A stretch of 64,000 nt of DNA from Stieleria varia (GTDB lineage Bacteria > Planctomycetota > Planctomycetia > Pirellulales > Pirellulaceae), in NCBI RefSeq assembly GCF_038443385.1, contig NZ_CP151726.1, positions 2,666,001 to 2,730,000 on the forward strand. The letters are read 5' to 3'. Shown piece by piece: positions 36,653 through 44,982 of the stretch. The stretch's first letter is position 1. Every line of letters starts with the position of its first letter. Both the position numbers and the translations under genes were made by a program. The notes below the pieces were generated by a model. It had not been told where the DNA came from and did no database searches. It worked only from the letters and a program-made list of their open reading frames with translations.

Positions 36653-37808
36653 GGATCTCTGGAGCAAGACTCCACTTGAGTGACTGCGTTGAAGGTGCAG
36701 CGGCGTTTGAGGCGGTGGGGCGTTGGTAAGACGTGATTTCGCACGGGCTGATGGCAACGACGACTTCCCCCGCGCGTGTGGACGCGGGTGACGGGTTGGC
36801 GGCGGGGGATTTTTTGTCGTCGTTGCATGACGCTCATTGTATGGCATCCAACTGCGATGCGGTTAGTCTTCTTTTAGCTCGGCCGGGTGCGTTTTGTCGT
36901 GGATTTCCTGCAACCTGCGGATCGACGTGCGGGCGTAGATCTGCGTCGTGTCGCTCTTGGCGTGTCCCAGGATCTGCTGGATCAGCGTCAAGTCCGCGCC
37001 GTTCTCGTGCATCAGTGTCGCCATGGTGTGACGGTAGATGTGACACGCTCCCGGCTTGTCGATGCCAGCGGCTTGGATGTAGCGGCGACCGTACTCCGTG
37101 ATCGTGTCCGGCTCGAACTCCGTGCCGTGGATCGTCAGGAATAGCGTGTTGTCGCTCTCGGGGGTTGAGAACTTGTCGCGGACGCCGTCGACATAGCGGG
37201 CGATCCAGAGCAACGCTCTGGTTCCGATCGGGATGTAGCGGTCCTTTTGGCCTTTGCCCCGATCGATGAACAACGCCCGACGCTCCACATGGATCTCGTC
37301 CAAACGTAACGCACAGAGTTCTGAGCGACGGATGCCGGTCGAGTAAAACGTTTCCAAGATTGCTCGATCTCGCAGACCGATCGGTGTCCGCGTGTCTGGT
37401 CCGGCGAGCACCTGCTCGACTTCGTCGGCCGTCAGGATCGCTTTGGGGAGCGTCTTGGGTTGCCGGGGGAGTTCCAAGTCGGCGGCGGGACTGAACGCGA
37501 TGTGGTTCAGCTTGGCGAGCCAGGCGAAGTACGTTCGTATTTCTTTGAGCGCAAGATGCTGACTGCCCCAACTCAACGGCTGGCCGTTGGATTTACGGTA
37601 CCGGTACAGGTGACGTTGGTAGCTTTCCAAGATCGGCTTGGTGATGTGGATCGCGCACGTCAGGTCGCGGTCGTGGCACCAGATCGCAAAGCCGCGAACG
37701 TAGGTGATTCGCTTCTTGATCGTCGCTTCGCTGTAGTTGCGAATGCGAAGCCGATCGGTGTGCTCGACCAACAGGCGATAGAAGCCACGTGGATCGTTGG
37801 TGTCACCG
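36653..37808. repeat. Direct repeat copy 2: recombinase module
   Basis: Partner of 29972-31126, about 1156 bp, nearly identical. It begins at GGATCTCTGGAGCA (36653-36666). It contains the hairpin (36754-36826) and the recombinase gene, and ends at TCACCG (37808), beyond which only this copy keeps the native gene start. Confidence 0.9.
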
Positions 37809-37843
37809 AACGCTTTGACGGCAGTGGGTTTGGACTTGGACAT
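36863..37843 (-). CDS. Tyrosine recombinase/integrase (complete copy)
   Basis: 326 residues from ATG 37843, with GGAG seven bases upstream. An N-terminal SAM-like DNA-binding domain (RNYSEATIKKRITYVRGFAIWC..., to about 115) precedes the catalytic domain. Conserved residues: Arg in YSTGIRRSELCAL, Lys in RGKGQKDRYIP, HxxR in CHIYRHTMATLM, His in ILGHAKSDTT and nucleophile Tyr in QIYARTS. It looks closer to XerC/D and integron-type recombinases than to phage integrases. It follows the primase-helicase gene by 258 bp in the same orientation and precedes RHS tip 2. A role in moving or inverting the adjoining module is inferred. Confidence 0.9.
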   Translation of the reverse strand: MSKSKPTAVKAFGDTNDPRGFYRLLVEHTDRLRIRNYSEATIKKRITYVRGFAIWCHDRDLTCAIHITKPILESYQRHLYRYRKSNGQPLSWGSQHLALKEIRTYFAWLAKLNHIAFSPAADLELPRQPKTLPKAILTADEVEQVLAGPDTRTPIGLRDRAILETFYSTGIRRSELCALRLDEIHVERRALFIDRGKGQKDRYIPIGTRALLWIARYVDGVRDKFSTPESDNTLFLTIHGTEFEPDTITEYGRRYIQAAGIDKPGACHIYRHTMATLMHENGADLTLIQQILGHAKSDTTQIYARTSIRRLQEIHDKTHPAELKED

Positions 37844-38101
37844 GAGAGTCTCCAGGGTTGTGTCCGCGCGCACCGTGAGCCCGGACGATTTTCAAAGAGA
37901 GAGTTCGCTTGAGCCAGAGGGGATCAAGCGAGAGTGGCAGGACTGCCACTACGTACGACGATGCTCGTACGTTTTTTTGCGGTGGGGGTGGGACACTCTC
38001 GGTGATTCCGAGAGGTTGCGCAGCAAGCTGTAACCAGACAACAACTTACGGTTGCTCACGCGGCCCGAAAGCTGGCCGAAAGCGATCCGAAAGGTTGCGA
38101 A
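37844..38101. other. Gap with phased CCGAAAG repeats and a short hairpin
   Basis: CCGAAAG occurs at 38065, 38076 and 38087 (11 bp apart) and again at 38107 inside the end of the primase gene. Helical phasing suggests a protein-binding or iteron-like site; inference. A GTACGACGATGCTCGTAC hairpin lies at about 37953-37970 next to a T-run and may terminate the upstream transcript. Confidence 0.5.
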
Positions 38102-40435
38102 TTAACCCGAAAGGTCGGTCGTCGTAGGTGCGGTCCTGGTTGGTTCTTGCAGGGACGCGGCATCGACCAAGCCGATCAACGCTGCCTGCCCCTCGCGACC
38201 CCGGCCATCGTAAAGAACGCTGTAACGACACAGCTTGCCGTTGTCGCCTCCTTGACGGACCACGTATTCGTCCCGGCACAGACGTTCCAGATGATAGTTC
38301 AATTGCGTGGCACTCCAGCCCAATGCCTCGCGTGCTTCTCGACGATTGAACACAATCTCGGTCGGTTCTAGCTCGCAGGTTTTCGATCGGTCGTAGAGCC
38401 AATCGTAAAGCTCGATGAGCAGCCGACGCGTTGGACCGGAAAGCTCGTCGATGCTTCGCCCTAACGCCCAGTCGGCGATCGTGTTGGCTTTGGCGATGTC
38501 TTCCCGGGTCACTTCAATGTACTGGATCGATTCGCCCTCGATCTCGATTGTTTTCGTCTCGTGTTGGAACTGATACAGCAACGCGACCGCTTTGATCAGC
38601 GAAAGATATTTTCTATGGTCACGTCGATGACGGGCTTGGGTGCCGATGAAGCCGAGTTGTTCTGCGTATGGATTGTAGACCGGAAGGCGACGAAGAAGAC
38701 GCTGTGCGTTTTGATGATTCTTGACGATCTCTTTGCCTTGCATCTCTTGAATGAAACCGTCGACCGTTTCGGCAAAACGCTGTTGCTGAAGAATCGCAGC
38801 GGTTTGTGCAACGCTTTCATCGATCGCGATCACCAGACAACGATTCAACAGTTCGGGATCAACGTTCATTGACGTCGTCGTCATGATCAGAGCCACCGGG
38901 CCTTCGACTTCGTAACGCTCTGTCGCCGTTCTGCCGCTACCGGCCTCTTTGCTCGTTGAAATCAGTGACAATCGGCCTTCACTTTGCAACAGCTTGAGCT
39001 GGTAACTGGCATCTCGGACGCCTTCTTCTTCGGCGACGGAGAGAATCTTGTGCTTGAGACTCTCTTTGCCGAAATAGTACAGGCTTTGACTGGTCATCGC
39101 CGAACAGGTGAAGCGGGATTCGGGGGGCATAAACCGCAGGATCGAATCAGACAAGGCACTCTTGCCGGCTGCTGACGACGATTGAATGATGAGTCCAAGC
39201 GGCTTGTCGAGAAGCCGACTGGTTGCCGCAAGGTAGCCGGCAAGTTTTCCAGCATGCTCACCGACGATGCCGCAGGTTTCAAAGTCGTCCAAGATGCGAT
39301 CGAGCAACTTGGGCGACTGCAGCAAGTCCATCGCCTCGCTTCGCTCTGTGTCGGTCATTTCGTACGGCGGAGGCTCGTTGGACTTCGTTCCGGCGTCGGC
39401 CTGGAGCTGATCAAGCTTCAGCAGGATGCGGCCTATGTCACCGCGCAGCGTGTTCTCGTCGATCGCGATCTCTTCGCCGCATTCTTTCAAGAACACGCGA
39501 CGGGAACGCGCGTGGCACAAGTCCAGCGTGTCGACGTGGAACTGATCGTTGCGGTCATTGAACACCATCAAGTTGATCTTCATCGTGCCGGGCGTTGTGT
39601 TGCGCTGCAAGCCGCGGACACGGTAACGCCGGTGCTCGATGCGGATGGTGATCTCGTTGTCACTTTGAGCGATGTCCAGATCGTCGACCGGATTTGGTGT
39701 TGGTGATGCGACGGGTTGCTGGACCACAGCGTGCTGCGTTGGCTTGCCGCTGACCCAGGTGGCTGCACGGATGCGTGATGCCAGTGGATCGGTTTCGTTG
39801 AGGTGGGCTTTGGCGTACGCGTTGACACTGTCGTGACCGGGGAAGGCGATTTGTAGGATTTCCAGATCGGTGAAGTGTTCCAGGTTGATCTCGGGCGACG
39901 CGATCAGGAGTCGCTTGATCCCTTTGAAATACTCGTCGTTGAGCTGCTCCGCAACGACAGCGTTGCGGTGACCGGCGGCACAGAACGTCCAGGCGTCGAG
40001 GATGCAGCCGCACACGATCAGTTCATCGAACGTTGTCAGCGCCGCCGCGTTGAAGATTCCCGTGCCGATGGTGTTTTCCATCTCGTCTCCTTGGCTACGA
40101 TCGACGCGACGACCGTGGATACCGGTGATCTTGCCAGCAGTGTCGGTCAGTGGCACCGTGACGAACCCGCGAAAGGTTTCATGGCCGGTGGATTTAAGGA
40201 CGCCGACGCTTTGCAGCATCTCGCGAAGATCGCGTCCCGCTTTGGAGCGATGGGGCGGCAGGAGCTTGCCGAACGTGCGATCGCTGAAGCCGATGTGGAG
40301 ATCGTCGCAGTGCAACGCGTTGGCTTGCAGGTGCTCAAGGACTTTCGGGTTGTCCGATAATCGTGACGCGTAGTAGTCGGCGATGAATGCGATCGGGTCG
40401 TCGTGGATCGCGGCGTGGAGTTCGTGATCGTTCAT
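38102..40435 (-). CDS. Primase-helicase-like protein (degenerate TOPRIM plus P-loop ATPase)
   Basis: 777 residues from ATG 40435; an in-frame ATG at 40510 is possible. The N-terminal part resembles DnaG-type primases (LHIGFSDRTFGKLLP, FRGFVTVPLTDTAGKITGIHGRR). Its TOPRIM-like segment reads ELIVCGCILDAWTF, in which the usual catalytic Glu of EGxxDA is replaced. No CHC2 zinc finger is obvious. A P-loop ATPase follows (about residue 420): IIQSSSAAGKS (Walker A), ILSVAEEEG (Walker B), LIMTTTS (sensor) and LLNRCL (Arg finger). The last 90 residues form a winged helix (REALGWSATQLNYHLERL). The gene precedes the recombinase in the same direction; together they look like the core of an integrating, self-replicating element. 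Confidence 0.7.
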   Translation of the reverse strand: MNDHELHAAIHDDPIAFIADYYASRLSDNPKVLEHLQANALHCDDLHIGFSDRTFGKLLPPHRSKAGRDLREMLQSVGVLKSTGHETFRGFVTVPLTDTAGKITGIHGRRVDRSQGDEMENTIGTGIFNAAALTTFDELIVCGCILDAWTFCAAGHRNAVVAEQLNDEYFKGIKRLLIASPEINLEHFTDLEILQIAFPGHDSVNAYAKAHLNETDPLASRIRAATWVSGKPTQHAVVQQPVASPTPNPVDDLDIAQSDNEITIRIEHRRYRVRGLQRNTTPGTMKINLMVFNDRNDQFHVDTLDLCHARSRRVFLKECGEEIAIDENTLRGDIGRILLKLDQLQADAGTKSNEPPPYEMTDTERSEAMDLLQSPKLLDRILDDFETCGIVGEHAGKLAGYLAATSRLLDKPLGLIIQSSSAAGKSALSDSILRFMPPESRFTCSAMTSQSLYYFGKESLKHKILSVAEEEGVRDASYQLKLLQSEGRLSLISTSKEAGSGRTATERYEVEGPVALIMTTTSMNVDPELLNRCLVIAIDESVAQTAAILQQQRFAETVDGFIQEMQGKEIVKNHQNAQRLLRRLPVYNPYAEQLGFIGTQARHRRDHRKYLSLIKAVALLYQFQHETKTIEIEGESIQYIEVTREDIAKANTIADWALGRSIDELSGPTRRLLIELYDWLYDRSKTCELEPTEIVFNRREAREALGWSATQLNYHLERLCRDEYVVRQGGDNGKLCRYSVLYDGRGREGQAALIGLVDAASLQEPTRTAPTTTDLSG

Positions 40436-40789
40436 GGCAAGTGAGACTCCGTTGGGTGCGCGCATAGCGGGAGCGCGGTTGGTGTTGGATGACTTTTTGG
40501 CGCTCCACATTCGGCAGCGTTTCGAAGATGGTCAGCGTTTGCGGGCGTCGAGCGATGAGGTGATGGAAGCGTCCACTGACCGATCAGCCGAATATGGATC
40601 GCCAAGCGGTGCTGATGATAGAGGGGCGTTGGCGATTTCTGTAAAAAGTTTTCGATTGGGTGTTAAGCTGTGCGGGCAAGCGTTCGTCGTAGGTACGTGT
40701 GATGTAGGTACGATGATGCGAATGGGAACGTATAACGATCGTTGTTGGAGTCTAGCGTTCACGCGATTGAGTGTTGGTGTACCGGCTTC
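40436..40789. other. Upstream region of the primase gene
   Basis: About 350 bp without a supported gene. Contains a near-direct repeat GTAGGTACG at about 40688 and 40703 and the sequence GTTGGAGTCTAG (40744-40755), related in inverted form to GACTCCAAC at 42331. It probably holds the promoter of the primase gene; no clear boxes assigned. Confidence 0.4.
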
Positions 40790-42260
40790 AGCCCAATACC
40801 GCTAAGTTAGTATTCAAAAAAAGCAGCATCCCTGCGAGGATTGTGGTGTTCAAATACATCACCTCAGCAAGGAAGCTGCCATGTCAAAGCGTGACAAAAA
40901 TACGGTCGCAACGCAAGAGAAGCGATTCTGCCGCGAACGCATTGCTTGCTTGAAGAGAATCGTCGGCAGTCGGTTTGTAAAGTCGGAGGTTCGGCAACGC
41001 AACCTGCAGAAGCGATCGAGCCGAAAGTGCCCTGCCGACGTGATGGCTTGGTTCGTCATCGCGATGTGGCTCTTTGGTGATTCGGCTTACCCCAAAGTCT
41101 TTCGGTGGCTGCATCGGTTCGTCAAAGATCGCATGCCCTCCTCGAGTGCCTTGACCCAAGCCCGTGCTCGACTGGGCATACCCATCATGGCATCGATCTA
41201 CCAGAAAACGGTCTGCTGTCTTTGCCAAACCAGCACATCCGGTGCTTTCTACGCCGGGATGCTACTCGTCGCCGTCGATGGATTTGTCCTCAATTTGCCC
41301 GACAGCAAAGCCAACCGGCGAGCCTTCGGAAGGCCCAAAAACGGAACCTCGATGGGAGCTTTCCCTCAAGCCAGAATCGTGGCTCTGTGCGAGATCGGTT
41401 CGCATGTCTTCTTCGGCTTCCTCCTCAAGCCGATTCGCTGCGGCGAAGTCACGTTGGCGAAGCTCGTTTACCGCTATTTGCCGCCCCAAAGCTTACTTCT
41501 ATTTGACATCGGCTTCTGTACGACAGACTTGATGCGGCAGGTGATCGACGGGAAATCCGACTTCCTGGGACGCTGCAAAACCAACCGTTGTTTTCGCAAA
41601 GACAAGGTGCTTCGTGACGGTTCATATCTGTCGAAGATTTACGCCACTGACTACGACCGCCTCAAAGACCGCGACGGAACCGTCGTGCGTGTGATCGAGT
41701 ACACGCTGGATGATCCTCAGCGTGCTGGCCATGGGGAAACGCATCGACTCATTACGACGCTGCTGGACGAGGCACAGCATCCTGCCGAGACGCTGATCGT
41801 TCTTTACCACGAGCGTTGGGAAGAAGAGATCGCGATTGACGAAGCGAAGACTCACCTACGTCATCAACCGAAACTCCGTAGCCACAGCCCGGCCGGTGTG
41901 ATGCAAGAGGTCTATGGCCTGCTGATCGCTCACTTCGTGATCCGCAAACTGGCTTTCGAAGCGGCCAAGAAGGCTGACGTGCCTCCCAATCGGATTTCAT
42001 TCACCGGCACAGTCGAAGTACTGCGTGTCAACTTGGCCGAGGCACCGCGTAGCCCACGAAATTTTTCGCATTGGTACGAATCGCTGATCCTGGAACTCAG
42101 CCGCGAGGTGCTCCAACCACGTCGCAACCGAGTCAATCCGCGAGTGATCAAACGACCACAAAGTAAGTGGCCAAAGAAACGCGACAAACACCGGCATTTG
42201 CCGCCTCTGAAGCACCACTTCGACGAAACCATACAAATCTTAACTTAGCGGTATTGGGCT
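40790..42260. mobile_element. IS4-family insertion sequence (1471 bp)
   Basis: Perfect 20-bp terminal inverted repeats AGCCCAATACCGCTAAGTTA (40790-40809) and its complement at 42241-42260. One transposase gene, whose stop lies within the right repeat. No target duplication found: the flanks (ACCGGCTTC left, TCAGCCGGA right) are themselves inverted, so the insertion may sit in a palindromic repeat. Confidence 0.88.
40881..42248 (+). CDS. IS4-family DDE transposase
   Basis: 455 residues from ATG 40881, with AAGGAAG upstream. N-terminal IS4 domain (CPADVMAWFVIAMWLFGDSAYPKVFRWL, then SSSALTQARARLG). Catalytic Asp in LLVAVDGFVLNLPD, second Asp in LLLFDIGFCTTDL, and the Y-(2)-R-(3)-E-(6)-K motif in YHERWEEEIAIDEAKTHL. 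All motifs are intact. The C-terminus is basic. Probably active or recently so. Confidence 0.92.
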   Translation: MSKRDKNTVATQEKRFCRERIACLKRIVGSRFVKSEVRQRNLQKRSSRKCPADVMAWFVIAMWLFGDSAYPKVFRWLHRFVKDRMPSSSALTQARARLGIPIMASIYQKTVCCLCQTSTSGAFYAGMLLVAVDGFVLNLPDSKANRRAFGRPKNGTSMGAFPQARIVALCEIGSHVFFGFLLKPIRCGEVTLAKLVYRYLPPQSLLLFDIGFCTTDLMRQVIDGKSDFLGRCKTNRCFRKDKVLRDGSYLSKIYATDYDRLKDRDGTVVRVIEYTLDDPQRAGHGETHRLITTLLDEAQHPAETLIVLYHERWEEEIAIDEAKTHLRHQPKLRSHSPAGVMQEVYGLLIAHFVIRKLAFEAAKKADVPPNRISFTGTVEVLRVNLAEAPRSPRNFSHWYESLILELSREVLQPRRNRVNPRVIKRPQSKWPKKRDKHRHLPPLKHHFDETIQILT

Positions 42261-42374
42261 TCAGCCGGAATACGGCAGGGAGTGCATGGTAGATGGAAGT
42301 TGCGCTTGAGCGGCTGAAGCCTGGACTCCAACGCGCCTTCGACGATCGTTGGTGGTTTTGTTGACCGTCAACGG

Positions 42375-44015
42375 TTGTTGTCATCCAACGGGCATCACTG
42401 GTTCTCGCCGGCCGTCAGCAAACGATCTGACTCTTCGGCGTGTTCCACTGGCTGTGTCGCGACGAGCGAAGACCTTTTAAGGAAAAAGGATCGAGATGGA
42501 CAATTGATCGTGCTTGATCGAAAGGCAGCGAATCGACAACGTGAGACTGCCGCAAGACGGCTGTCCATCGCGAAAGTCATCGCTGAATACGGTGGCGACG
42601 TTGATTACCGCGATGGTCTGCCGAGGCGTGCCGGTGACCGCACCGCCAAAGTGATGAGCCTGATCCCCAAGTGCCGCACCGGTGCCCTGGGTGGATGCAC
42701 TTGGCAATGCCGTGATTGTGACTCAAGCCAATTGGTCCTCAAATCCTGTGGCGACCGGCACTGCCCGACCTGCTCGGCGTCCAGTCGCTATCGCTGGCAC
42801 GAGCAGCTGCTCTCCTGGGCGATCGGATGTGACTACTTGCACCAAGTCGTCACCGTGCCGCATGAACTCAACGATCTGATCGCCGCCAACCCGGATCAAC
42901 TGTTGCGGTTACTGGCAAGCGCGTCCCGCGAAGCCAATTTGAAACTGTTTTGTGATCGCTACCGATGCATGCCCGGTCTGGTCCAAGTCATCCATACGTG
43001 GGGACAACGACTGAATCATCACTTTCATGTCCACACCGTGTTGACCGGCGGCGGCCTGTCCGTCAATGAAAAAGGCAAGGTCGATGCATCCTCCGCCCAG
43101 TGGGTCGATGTCGACTTGGACGACGCGGAGACTCGCACCGAAGAGCTGGCAGCGGGTTTCAAAACGCTGTTCTTGAAAGGGCTTCGAGGGCAATGGGAAA
43201 AAGGAGAATTGCGATTGCCGATAAACCTGGCGGACGAGTCGGCTTTGCAGTCCGTTTTGACAACGGTGCAAAACAAAGACTGGATCGCTGACATCCAGGG
43301 GACACCGCCCGAGTATCGTGGGCAGAGTGAGAATCAACACGTCTTCGGCTACTTGGCCAAGTACGTGGCGGGGGTGGCGATCGGTGATAGGCGATTGATC
43401 CGCGTCAACGATGATGAGGTGGTGTTCGACGCGAAGGACTATCGCGACCAGTCGCGTGTGGAAGTATCGATGCCGCCAAAAGAGTTCTGCTACGCGTTCT
43501 CCAGACACATTCTGCCGCATGGAATGCCACGCACCCGCTACGCAGGCTGCTTCGCCCCCAACGTACGTAAAAAGTACCTGGAGTTGTGCCGCACGCTGTG
43601 GAAGCAATCGCATCCCGAGTCGGACGACCCTTTGGAAGCGGAATCGCAATCGCCTTTGGAAGAATCAACAACCAAAGAACCTCACGACTATCGCTGCAAG
43701 AAGTGCAACGGCTTGGTCGACCCGGCCGGCCAGTTGGAAGGATCACTAACGGTCTCGCTGTTGGCGGTCGCCCACTGGGTGGTGAAATGGCAGCAGACGC
43801 AAGCCGCATCGACTCAGGTTGTTCCCCATTGGCGACGGGCACTGGCTGCGGTGATCGGACAGCGGATATCGATGCCAAGCAAGAACGCATTCATCAATGG
43901 CATGCGATCTGGACTGATTCGTCCTGATGCTCATTGGTTGAGCTTGATCGAACAGGCGATCGAATTGGTGAGCGAAGAAGTAGAGTGGCCCGATGGCACC
44001 GTGAGACCTCCATGA
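42375..44015 (+). CDS. IS91-family transposase (full length, HUH Y2)
   Basis: 546 residues if TTG 42375 is used; an internal GTG at 42510 would give a product about 45 residues shorter. N-terminal zinc finger: CRTGALGGCTWQCRDC and SCGDRHCPTC (about 97-130). HUH motif HHFHVHTVLTGGG at about 214-219. Paired tyrosines in YLAKYVAGVAI (about 325-330). A second Cys pair, YRCKKC, lies near residue 440. The family moves by rolling-circle transposition, nicking at the right end and inserting next to GAAC or CAAG. The stop overlaps the accessory ORF start (ATGA). Confidence 0.93.
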   Translation: MLSSNGHHWFSPAVSKRSDSSACSTGCVATSEDLLRKKDRDGQLIVLDRKAANRQRETAARRLSIAKVIAEYGGDVDYRDGLPRRAGDRTAKVMSLIPKCRTGALGGCTWQCRDCDSSQLVLKSCGDRHCPTCSASSRYRWHEQLLSWAIGCDYLHQVVTVPHELNDLIAANPDQLLRLLASASREANLKLFCDRYRCMPGLVQVIHTWGQRLNHHFHVHTVLTGGGLSVNEKGKVDASSAQWVDVDLDDAETRTEELAAGFKTLFLKGLRGQWEKGELRLPINLADESALQSVLTTVQNKDWIADIQGTPPEYRGQSENQHVFGYLAKYVAGVAIGDRRLIRVNDDEVVFDAKDYRDQSRVEVSMPPKEFCYAFSRHILPHGMPRTRYAGCFAPNVRKKYLELCRTLWKQSHPESDDPLEAESQSPLEESTTKEPHDYRCKKCNGLVDPAGQLEGSLTVSLLAVAHWVVKWQQTQAASTQVVPHWRRALAAVIGQRISMPSKNAFINGMRSGLIRPDAHWLSLIEQAIELVSEEVEWPDGTVRPP

Positions 44016-44263
44016 CATCGATAACGCACACTCAATCCTGCTCTATCGCACCCATTGGTTTACACTCGCAAACCGATCAGGCTCGCCAATTGTCAGTGCA
44101 GTCACATAACAATGATTTTGGCGTCAACTGGAATGTGAAACTGGCATATCGCGACTACTTCGTGTCGCCAAGATTGATCGTTTCGTCTTCCATCGAAGCG
44201 ATCAAGAGAATGAAAACGCTTTGGTTACCCAAGTCACACTGGGCAGTCTCGGCAACCAGGTAA
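44012..44263 (+). CDS. Small IS91 accessory ORF (copy C)
   Basis: 83 codons from ATG 44012, overlapping the transposase TGA as ATGA, where the other copies use GTG. The amino-acid sequence differs from A/B/E at about half its positions, yet the length is identical and no stop has arisen. Several changes are synonymous (GAC/GAT, CAA/CAG, TCG/TCA). It ends in KSHWAVSATR. Confidence 0.6.
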   Translation: MTSITHTQSCSIAPIGLHSQTDQARQLSVQSHNNDFGVNWNVKLAYRDYFVSPRLIVSSSIEAIKRMKTLWLPKSHWAVSATR

Positions 44264-44352
44264 ACCAGCAATCTCTCGCTGGTAACGCCCCAAAGAAAGA
44301 AGCCCTCACTCAACGTCTGCGCGCTGGTCGGAGGGTTCGGGATTTAAGAAGT

Positions 44353-44624
44353 GAACGCACAGACAATAGAAAGCCGCGGAGGCGGCGGAAGCGTAAAGCC
44401 TGGGACGTAAGTCCCAGGTCTCGTTCCGCAACGATCCCGATTGAGCCCCGAAGGTGGCGACAGATTGCGGGCGATATCGTGCCCTATCTGTCGCCGCTCC
44501 GCGGCTTTCGCAATCGGCAATGTGGCACCCCATGGGGCTAACGCCCCATGCTTTACGCTGCCGTCGCATCCGCGACTATCCACGACTCGGCTTTTAAACC
44601 CCCCTTCCCCTTAGTGCGATTCGC
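44353..44624. repeat. Interleaved palindromes between IS91 copies C and D
   Basis: AAAGCCGCGGA (about 44373) pairs with TCCGCGGCTTT (about 44500), while GCGTAAAGC (about 44392) pairs with GCTTTACGC (about 44552), giving interleaved rather than nested inverted repeats. Small hairpins CCTGGGAC/GTCCCAGG and CATGGGGC/GCCCCATG lie inside. The right edge is CCCCCTTCCCC followed by the IS91 tail. No gene. Confidence 0.6.
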
Positions 44625-44927
44625 ACCCATCGGTTTTCAAACACAAACCGACCAAGCTCCTCAATCGTCTATGCAATCGCATCACGATGACTTTGGCACC
44701 AAACAGCATGCTCAACAGCCTTGGCGAGACCATTTCGTGTCGCTCAGAGTGATCGCATCGACTGCAATCGAGCCAACCAAGAGCAAGAAACCGCGTTGCT
44801 TACCCAAGTCACACTGGGCAGTCTCGGCAACCAGGTAAACCAGCAAGCTCTACCTGGTACCACTCCAAAGAAAGAAACCCTCAATCAACGTCTGCGCGCT
44901 CGGAAGAGGGTTCGGGATTTAAGAAGT
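44625..44927 (+). mobile_element. IS91-family copy D (tail only)
   Basis: Only the post-transposase tail survives, from CACCCATCGGTTTTCAAACA to the right end GGGATTTAAGAAGT, followed by CAAG (44928-44931). The accessory ORF frame is still open to 44838 but has lost its start. Left break abuts CCCCCTTCCCCTTA. Confidence 0.82.
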
Positions 44928-44982
44928 CAAGTTCGGTTGAATCCCGAATCCCGAGTCTGACCCCGGCGAAGCCTTTCCGGCA

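Larger units (their letters stand above)
34166..36666 (-). pseudogene. Displaced RHS C-terminal tip 2, interrupted by an ISKra4 element
   Basis: Begins at the core motif (CSRDPI, 36666-36649) and reaches 36226, where an ISKra4-type element is inserted. It resumes at 34501 and ends at TAA 34166-34168. Excising the IS and one 9-bp duplication joins VEDCTER to NGRTVCYGKKD in frame, giving a tip of about 260 residues. The post-core segment (YYHYTDGSPLTKVDQLGL) resembles an RHS core ending. The variable part has a cysteine-rich stretch (GGHSCRCCQFVQW) and a C-terminal RVWENFFSFNGTT. No toxin family recognised. It follows the complete recombinase module and precedes partner gene 2. Confidence 0.8.
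42261..44352 (+). mobile_element. IS91-family copy C (full-length transposase; left end not resolved)
   Basis: The only copy with an entire transposase gene. The right end GGGATTTAAGAAGT (to 44352) is followed by GAAC (44353-44356). The left end lies somewhere between the IS4 right repeat (42260) and the transposase start; no second copy keeps this part, so it cannot be set by comparison. Its tail (44015-44352) differs more from A, B and E than they do from each other, so it is from a slightly different lineage. Confidence 0.8.

Noticed and set aside
40790-42260. Target duplication of the IS4 element
   Set aside because: No direct repeat longer than two bases flanks the inverted repeats; the apparent match of the flanks is inverted, not direct.
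42909-43649. 246-codon minus-strand frame, repeated in copies B and E
   Set aside because: Antisense of the IS91 transposase; recurrence only reflects the repeated gene.
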